Below are positions 6,273-12,047 of a stretch of DNA of 12,047 bases, in pieces. Position 1 is the stretch's first letter. The number at the start of each line of letters is the position of its first letter. Position numbers and translations under genes: made by a program. The notes below the pieces were generated by a model. That model was not told the DNA's origin, made no database searches, and saw nothing but the letters and a program-made list of their open reading frames with translations. This DNA comes from UBA2402 sp037139735 (GTDB lineage Bacteria; Planctomycetota; Phycisphaerae; Phycisphaerales; UBA1924): positions 1 through 12,047 of the forward strand of contig JBAXFU010000097.1 in the NCBI GenBank assembly GCA_037139735.1. The letters are read 5' to 3'.

Positions 6273-7175
6273 ATGGCCATGAGCACCACGTACATCGATC
6301 GCGGATCCGCGGGGCGTCGCATGACGACGGCTCGCGCCATCGCCGTCACGCTCGGCGTGGCTGCCGTGGCGATGCTGCTGATCGACCTGCCCGGCTTGGG
6401 GTTGCCCGAGGCGAAGGTTCCGACGCTCGAGAGCGTCAAGCCGCCCGATGTCGCCACGCCCGAGACCGCCGCTCGACCCGACATCGACTTTGCGGGCATC
6501 GCGGACCGGCTCTCGATGATCGGCAACAAGCCCTCCGTTCCCAAGGTCGAACCCTCGCCCTCGGAGGCGACCAAGACGCCCGATCCGTCCCAGCACGCGG
6601 CGACCGAGGCGGCCCGGTATCTGGGCGTGGTGGCCATGGGGTCGTCGCGGATGGCCCTGGTGGTGAAGGACGCCAAGCAGAGCTTCGTCAAGGTCGGCGA
6701 CCGTCTGGGCGAGTTGAGCGTGCGAGAGATTCGCGACGACTCGATCACGCTCGAAGGGCCCGGCGGCCGGACCGTCATCGACCTGGCGCCCAAGGGCGTC
6801 GAGGTGGTCACGCACGCGGGTGGGGCCGCGGCCGGCGGCGGTGCGGGGACGCCCTTTGCGGGCAATCCCGCGGCGGCGGCGATGGCGGCGCGGGCGGCGG
6901 CGATTCGGGCCCAGCCCGGTGCGTCGAAGGCGGCCTCGAGGCCGCAGATGCCCCCGCAGATGCCCCCTCAGATGCCGGGCAACTTCCAGGCCAGCCCGGT
7001 GACGAACTTCCCGCACATCCAGGCGGATCCGGCGAGGCGTCAGCGGTTCGCGGAGCTTCAGATGAAGCTGAAGAACTCGGGCGAGTACAAGACGCAGACG
7101 GACATCGACGAGGCCGCCGCCAAGATGACCGAGGAGGAGTTCCAGAACGAGGCGCTCCAGAAGGGGGCCAAGTAA
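6273..7175 (+). CDS. GspC/PilP-like inner-membrane protein
   Basis: The gene encodes 300 residues from ATG 6273; ATG 6279 or the Met at residue 17 are possible starts, since no good Shine-Dalgarno site picks one. One membrane segment lies at about residues 20-37, followed by a Pro-rich periplasmic linker. Residues 116-171, starting YLGVVAMGSSRMALVV and including VKVGDRLGELSVREIRDDSITLEG, match the pattern of the GspC homology region and PilP domain: a small beta domain that binds the secretin. After it come an Ala/Gly-rich linker, the repeat PQMPPQMPPQMP (224-235) and a charged helical C-terminus. Its place before the GspL-like and GspM-like genes supports the call. I infer that it links the inner platform to an outer-membrane secretin encoded elsewhere. 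Confidence 0.75.
   Translation: MAMSTTYIDRGSAGRRMTTARAIAVTLGVAAVAMLLIDLPGLGLPEAKVPTLESVKPPDVATPETAARPDIDFAGIADRLSMIGNKPSVPKVEPSPSEATKTPDPSQHAATEAARYLGVVAMGSSRMALVVKDAKQSFVKVGDRLGELSVREIRDDSITLEGPGGRTVIDLAPKGVEVVTHAGGAAAGGGAGTPFAGNPAAAAMAARAAAIRAQPGASKAASRPQMPPQMPPQMPGNFQASPVTNFPHIQADPARRQRFAELQMKLKNSGEYKTQTDIDEAAAKMTEEEFQNEALQKGAK
6942..6977 (+). repeat. Three 12-bp units encoding PQMP
   Basis: CCGCAGATGCCC occurs twice and is followed by CCTCAGATGCCG. The array is in frame in the GspC-like gene and lies after the secretin-binding-like domain. Confidence 0.8.
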
Positions 7176-7178
7176 GGC

Positions 7179-8855
7179 GTGAGCGTTCGCATTTGCCATC
7201 TGGAGCGAGGAGCTCGCGGGAGCGTGATCAAGCGGGTGCGTCTGGTGGGTCAGACCGCCTCGCAGGCCTTCCCCGCCGAGGAGGCTCCCTCGGGCGTCGA
7301 TCCGCGCGAGGCGGCGCGGTGGATTCGCGAGTCGCTCGCAAACCTCCGCGACGCGGGCAGCGTGGCGATGCTCTGCCTCGACACCGACGGTTCGACGTGC
7401 GCGTGGCTCAGTTCCCCGAGCGAGGACCCCACGATCGTCAACGTCCTCGCCAGGGCCGGCGGCGGGGCGGCGGCCGGTGATGACGCGCCTCGCGGGCATG
7501 CGGCCTTCGAGTTCTACGCGCCGACGTCGGGGGAATCGTCCATCGAGGCGTTGGTGACCCCGCAACTCCGCGGCTCGGCCACGTTGGCGACCCTGCGCCG
7601 ACCGGGCGCCCCGGGCGTCGAGACCCCGCGACGGCTCGCCGTGCTGGCGGCGGCGGACGTGCCGGCGAGGCTGCTGATCGACGCCCTCGACGACGAGCAG
7701 GTGCCCGTGGACGCCACCGGGTCGTTCTGGCACGTGATGGCGATGGCCTGGGACCCCGGCGCGAAGGCGGCGGCGGCCGTGACGGAAGGTTCGGGCCCCA
7801 TCCAGGCGCAGACCGTGCCCGGCACGGTGGCCACCGTGGTGATCGAGCCTCGCGGGCGGCTGGTCTGGTGCTGGTCGCGCGCCGGCGAGCTCCTGGTGGG
7901 AGGGTCGATGCGGCTTCGCGTGGGCGTGCCCGCGACGACGGAGGAGGGTGGCGTCGAGCCGCGGCCCGCGGCCATGTTCGGCGCCGACGAGGTGCACCGG
8001 CTGGCCACCGAGTGGCTGAGTTGGTCGGTCCAGACCGGATGTTCGCCCTCGCACGTGACGTGCATCATGACGGCGGGCGATCCGGAGATGGTGAGCGAGT
8101 TCGGGCGGGCGCTGGGCAGGCACTGGCCCCAGACCACCGTCGACGCGGTGATGGTGGACGATCCCGTGGCCACGACGCTCTCGCGGGTCGCCGAGCGGCT
8201 CGAGTCGACGCCCCGCGACGCGGCGGCCGCGCTCAGCCCGCGTCGGGCCATGGTCGGACTGTCGACCAGGCAGGGCCGGGCCCACCGTCGCATGTACCTG
8301 TGGAAGTCGCTGGCGATCGCCGGCGGCGCGTTGCTGGCGGTCACGCTCGCCGCCAAGCTGCGCTCGGCCGCGGCGGCGGCGCGCGACGAGGCGTCGTCGA
8401 TTCAGGCGGCGTCGGCCGCCCTGGTGAAGGAACACTTCCCCGATGCCCGACCCGGCCCCGGCTATTCGCTGCTCCAGGCGACCACCGACGAGGTGGCGCG
8501 GCTGAGGAATCTGGCCGAGCCGCCCAAGCGGGCCGAGCCGCCCATGCCGCTGCTCGAGGAGTTGGCGACGATCTCGATGGTGACCGGCGACCCCAACTAT
8601 TCGCTCGAGAACATCGACCTCGAGAGCAGTTCGTCGGCGGTGTTGCGGCTGGGCGTGATCGCCAACTCGCTGTCGGACGCCGAAGCGATGACCGAGGCGC
8701 TCAACGCCATCGCCGGTTCGGCGGTGCTGCGGTGGGAGGAGCCCGCGAGCTACGACACGACGTCGCGGCCGGGAAAGTTCAGGATCAACTACACGGCCAA
8801 GTGGGCCCCCCGGCTCGAACGTGGCGGCGGCAAGCCGTCGGGAGGCGGCGCATGA
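7179..8855 (+). CDS. GspL / PilM-PilN-like assembly platform protein
   Basis: The gene encodes 558 residues from a GTG three bases after the previous stop. The first 370 residues have no signal peptide and should be cytoplasmic. A membrane segment follows at about 375-392 (LAIAGGALLAVTLAAKL), then an Ala-rich helical stretch likely to form a coiled coil. The C-terminal domain (PLLEELATISMV near residue 450, then strands around LRLGVIANSLSDAEAMTEALNAI) resembles the periplasmic ferredoxin-like domain of PilN and GspL. In known systems the cytoplasmic half, an actin-like fold, recruits the assembly ATPase. I cannot see clear actin-family motifs, so that half is either degenerate or different. 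It ends with a Gly-rich RGGGKPSGGGA tail and overlaps the next gene by four bases (ATGA). Confidence 0.72.
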   Translation: MSVRICHLERGARGSVIKRVRLVGQTASQAFPAEEAPSGVDPREAARWIRESLANLRDAGSVAMLCLDTDGSTCAWLSSPSEDPTIVNVLARAGGGAAAGDDAPRGHAAFEFYAPTSGESSIEALVTPQLRGSATLATLRRPGAPGVETPRRLAVLAAADVPARLLIDALDDEQVPVDATGSFWHVMAMAWDPGAKAAAAVTEGSGPIQAQTVPGTVATVVIEPRGRLVWCWSRAGELLVGGSMRLRVGVPATTEEGGVEPRPAAMFGADEVHRLATEWLSWSVQTGCSPSHVTCIMTAGDPEMVSEFGRALGRHWPQTTVDAVMVDDPVATTLSRVAERLESTPRDAAAALSPRRAMVGLSTRQGRAHRRMYLWKSLAIAGGALLAVTLAAKLRSAAAAARDEASSIQAASAALVKEHFPDARPGPGYSLLQATTDEVARLRNLAEPPKRAEPPMPLLEELATISMVTGDPNYSLENIDLESSSSAVLRLGVIANSLSDAEAMTEALNAIAGSAVLRWEEPASYDTTSRPGKFRINYTAKWAPRLERGGGKPSGGGA

Positions 8856-9430
8856 GCACCATCGATCGCCCGGGCGACGAGGAACGGTTCGTCGCGGCGT
8901 CGCAGGCCGCGGCGGCCGAGCGTCGCAACAACCCCCGCTACCTCATCGGCATCGCGGGGCTGGTGCTGGCGGTGTCGCTCCTGTGGCTCTTCTCGAGTTG
9001 GAGCGCGTGGTCGAGTTCGCGTGCGGCGTTGGTCAAGCAGCAGCGCGACCGCGAGACGATCACGAGCAACGTCGCCGAACTGCGAGCCCTCAAGGCATTG
9101 CAAGGCGCCGATTCGGGACCCCGCCTCGCGGAGCAGGAGGGCGCGATCCGTTCGCGTCTTCGCGACATCGGCCGTGCGGCGGGCCTCAAGGAGGAGAACA
9201 TCACGCCCAAGTCCGTGAAGCGCGACCAGCGCAAGGACCTGGGCTCGGTGCTCCTGACCGCCTCGTTCGAGGCCCGCGACGAGGCGATGCAGCCGCTCCT
9301 GGCGTGGCTCGATCGCGCGACGGCCGAGATGCCCGGACTCGAGGTGTACAAGATCTCGATCCGTCCCGAAGCCCAGAAGTGGCTCATGCAGGTCACGTTC
9401 TCGAGGTGGGAGAAGCCAGACACCAGGTGA
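8852..9430 (+). CDS. GspM/PilO-like inner-membrane protein
   Basis: The gene encodes 192 residues. Residues 1-29 are polar and cytoplasmic, with a single membrane helix at 30-48 (YLIGIAGLVLAVSLLWLF). A helical stretch at about 50-110 (SRAALVKQQRDRETITSNVAELRALK) is likely coiled coil. A small C-terminal domain includes VLLTASFEARDEAMQPLLAWLDRA and ends in YKISIRPEAQKWLMQVTFSRWEK. This is the architecture of GspM and PilO, which pair with GspL/PilN in the assembly platform. The 4-bp ATGA overlap with the GspL-like gene and the same order as in known T2SS operons support the call. Sequence similarity in this family is low, so the assignment is mostly architectural. Confidence 0.78.
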   Translation: MSTIDRPGDEERFVAASQAAAAERRNNPRYLIGIAGLVLAVSLLWLFSSWSAWSSSRAALVKQQRDRETITSNVAELRALKALQGADSGPRLAEQEGAIRSRLRDIGRAAGLKEENITPKSVKRDQRKDLGSVLLTASFEARDEAMQPLLAWLDRATAEMPGLEVYKISIRPEAQKWLMQVTFSRWEKPDTR

Positions 9431-9530
9431 CGTTCACCCCTTCACGCCCACCGCCTTCACGCCCCACGCCTCCATGCAGCACGTCGTCACGCATTCCGCC
9501 ATCACACGCCACCGCCGGGGCCCGTCTTCC

Positions 9531-10175
9531 ATGAACGCTTCCAACCCTCGACGTTCCGTTGTTCGATCCCTGCTCGCGGCCGCCGCTCGCACCGTCTTGG
9601 CGGTTGCCGTGGCGGGCGGCGTGGCCGTGCAGGGCGGGTGCAAGTCGAGCCGCACGAACCTCAAGGGCGACGTGCAGGCGGACCTTCGCCGGGCGTTGGA
9701 CCATGCCTCCCGGGGCGAATCGCTGCGCAAGGCCGAGAAGTACGCCGAGGCGGCCGAGGCGTACAAGCAGTCGATCGCGGCCAAGAGCGATCTGGGCGCG
9801 GTGTGGGTGAACTACGGCGTGTGCCTGATGGAAGTGGGCGACTTCATGCCGGCCCGGGACGCCTTCCTCAAGGCCGGCGACCTGCTGCCCTCGGACCCGA
9901 CGCCCTTTGAGAATCTCGGAACGCTGTACCACCTGCGGGGGTACGACGACAAGGCGCTCGACTACTACAAGCTGTCGCTCGAGAAGGATGCCAACTGGCT
10001 CCCCTCGTTGCGCGGCGCGGTCCTGGCGGTCAAGAACCTCCGCCTCGCGGACGACGGGTGCAAGGATCGCCTCGATCGGGCGATCATGCTCGAGAAGGAC
10101 GCCAAGTTCCTGTCGATGATGCAGACGGAGCGTTTCCGCATCGAGGCCGCGCTCAAGGCCCGCGACAAGAAGTGA
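9531..10175 (+). CDS. TPR lipoprotein, possible pilotin-like factor
   Basis: The gene encodes 214 residues from ATG 9531. An in-frame ATG at 9474 would place 19 more residues before the signal peptide and is less likely. A basic N-terminus and long Ala/Val-rich segment lead to the lipobox VQGGC, with the lipidated cysteine at residue 37. At least three tetratricopeptide-like helices pairs follow: AEKYAEAAEAYKQSIAA, GDFMPARDAFLKAGDLLP and RGYDDKALDYYKLSLEKD. TPR proteins act as binding scaffolds. In type IV pilus systems a TPR lipoprotein (PilF/PilW) helps the secretin reach the outer membrane, and this gene follows the platform genes by 100 bp. A pilotin role is inference; many unrelated TPR lipoproteins exist. 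Confidence 0.85.
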   Translation: MNASNPRRSVVRSLLAAAARTVLAVAVAGGVAVQGGCKSSRTNLKGDVQADLRRALDHASRGESLRKAEKYAEAAEAYKQSIAAKSDLGAVWVNYGVCLMEVGDFMPARDAFLKAGDLLPSDPTPFENLGTLYHLRGYDDKALDYYKLSLEKDANWLPSLRGAVLAVKNLRLADDGCKDRLDRAIMLEKDAKFLSMMQTERFRIEAALKARDKK

Positions 10176-10196
10176 CGAGCGGCTCGCGATCGCTCC

Positions 10197-10209
10197 TGTC
10201 AGTCCGACA
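10197..10209. promoter_or_regulatory. Candidate SOS-type operator upstream of recA
   Basis: TGTC-AGTCC-GACA is a short inverted repeat 32 bp before the promoter-like -35 box of recA. recA is LexA-controlled in many bacteria, but LexA sites differ by phylum. This match is short and untested, so it is a weak candidate. Confidence 0.2.
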
Positions 10210-10240
10210 AATAATTTCGGGCACGTCGCTTGACCGGCCT

Positions 10241-10270
10241 TTGACGATGCCGTTAGGGTGGCTGTATCCT
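10241..10270 (+). promoter_or_regulatory. Promoter-like sequence of recA
   Basis: TTGACG (10241-10246) and TATCCT (10265-10270) are separated by 18 bp, close to sigma-70-type consensus. They are the best such pair in the window. Transcription would start near 10277 and give a leader of about 126 nt. An overlapping TTGACC at 10230 with 17-bp spacing has only TTAGGG as its -10 and is less convincing. Confidence 0.55.
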
Positions 10271-10275
10271 CACGC

Positions 10276-10305
10276 GTCAGACGCACGATCGTCACCGTCT
10301 CTGAC
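10276..10305 (+). promoter_or_regulatory. Inverted repeat at the start of the recA leader
   Basis: GTCAGA (10276-10281) pairs with TCTGAC (10300-10305), and two further bases can pair after a small bulge. The inferred transcript start is at its left edge. A second weak inverted repeat, CGGAA/TTCCG, is at 10349-10369. They may fold in the leader RNA or bind protein; neither role is shown. Confidence 0.35.
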
Positions 10306-10390
10306 CGGAGCCTCGAAGGATCGGGGCCCGCTCGAGTGGCGAGTAGGTCGGAATCACGTCACCGTTCCGGCGGTGGCGTCCGACAAGGAC

Positions 10391-10396
10391 AAGGAG
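10391..10396 (+). promoter_or_regulatory. Shine-Dalgarno site of recA
   Basis: AAGGAG lies six bases before ATG 10403. It decides the start and shows that the long N-terminal extension is translated. Confidence 0.75.
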
Positions 10397-10402
10397 CCGC
10401 CC

Positions 10403-11785
<1,383 letters not shown>

Positions 11786-11824
11786 TCGACCGGCGTCGTG
11801 AGGTTTCGTCATCATGTGACTTCG

Positions 11825-11875
11825 TGAACACCCGTGGATGGCGATGCAACGTCGTCATCCACGGGTGGTTGTTCA
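11825..11875 (+). terminator. Strong hairpin after recA, probable terminator
   Basis: CACCCGTGGATG (11829-11840) and CATCCACGGGTG (11856-11867) are perfect 12-bp complements around a 15-nt loop. They are followed by GTTGTTC, a modest T-rich tail. Outer bases TGAACA (11825-11830) and TGTTCA (11870-11875) are also complementary, offering an alternative extended pairing. It lies 39 nt after the recA stop, so intrinsic termination is the simplest reading. The large loop and weak T-tail leave a protein-binding site possible. Confidence 0.72.
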
Positions 11876-11930
11876 ATCAGCGAGCGACCAATCGCGCCTC
11901 CCCAAAGTCCGCGAGCACCTCCCCTGACCC

Positions 11931-12016
11931 CACCACAACGCAAGCCGCCCGGAGGGCGGACGAATGTTGCCATGGGTGACCGAACCCGCTCTGCGGGTGA
12001 GGGAAACCCGTGGAAG
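11931..12016 (+). repeat. 86-bp structured intergenic repeat, right copy
   Basis: This is the second copy of the element at 253-338, in the same orientation and without gaps. Its hairpins are CCGCCC-GGA-GGGCGG and ACCCGC-TCT-GCGGGT; stems match the left copy while loops differ. The outer stem here, CCATGGGT with ACCCGTGG, is complete if a G-U pair is allowed. It lies 55 nt beyond the recA hairpin. Sequence upstream (11895-11930) also loosely resembles 193-250, so the element may be longer than 86 bp. Confidence 0.8.
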
Positions 12017-12029
12017 AGCCTCGCCGGGG

Positions 12030-12047
12030 GCTTGCCCGCAAAGCCGG
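12030..12047 (+). repeat. Short dispersed motif, right copy, cut by the edge
   Basis: GCTTGCCCGCAAAGCCGG matches 150-167 at 16 of 18 positions and runs to the last base of the window. The next unit of a longer repeat may begin here. Confidence 0.45.

Noticed and set aside
5892..8435. Very long open frame on the minus strand (847 codons)
   Set aside because: It lies antisense to three well-supported genes and its product is Arg/His/Gly-rich without domains. Such frames are common by chance in GC-rich DNA.
10230..10258. TTGACC with 17-bp spacing to TTAGGG as the recA promoter
   Set aside because: The -10 match is poor; the overlapping TTGACG/TATCCT pair is better.

Overview
The window is very GC-rich, with short overlaps between genes and G/C-rich third codon positions. 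It appears to be a chromosomal segment of a bacterium, most likely a planctomycete of the Phycisphaerae type. That placement is an inference from the overall look: a pseudopilin cluster with GspL/PilN-like assembly proteins, lipoproteins and many Ala/Pro/Lys-rich extensions. No rRNA marker is present to confirm it. recA at the right end is the only gene identified beyond doubt.

Layout. Positions 1-354 are non-coding and hold a structured repeat (253-338). A predicted lipoprotein of unknown function is on the minus strand (355-1605). Everything after it is on the plus strand: an unrecognised 235-residue protein (1730-2437); a pseudopilin operon of GspG-like, GspI-like, GspJ-like and GspK-like proteins (2703-6057); a second unit of GspC/PilP-like, GspL/PilN-like and GspM/PilO-like inner-membrane proteins (6273-9430); a TPR lipoprotein (9531-10175); and recA (10403-11785) with a promoter-like sequence, a leader with inverted repeats and a strong hairpin after the stop. 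A second copy of the structured repeat (11931-12016) lies near the right edge.

How the genes may work together. The G-I-J-K proteins look like the major and minor pseudopilins of a type II secretion or type IV pilus-like machine. The C-L-M proteins look like its inner-membrane assembly platform, and the TPR lipoprotein sits where a pilotin or accessory factor might. The secretin (GspD), ATPase (GspE), polytopic membrane protein (GspF) and prepilin peptidase (GspO) are absent, so they must be encoded elsewhere if the machine is functional.

Most unusual points: the two nearly identical 86-bp repeats whose hairpin stems are conserved while their triloops vary; a RecA with about 116 extra N-terminal residues; an 11-bp tandem array running across the gspG stop codon; and four separate arrays of exactly three 12-bp units in gspI-like, gspJ-like, gspC-like and recA.
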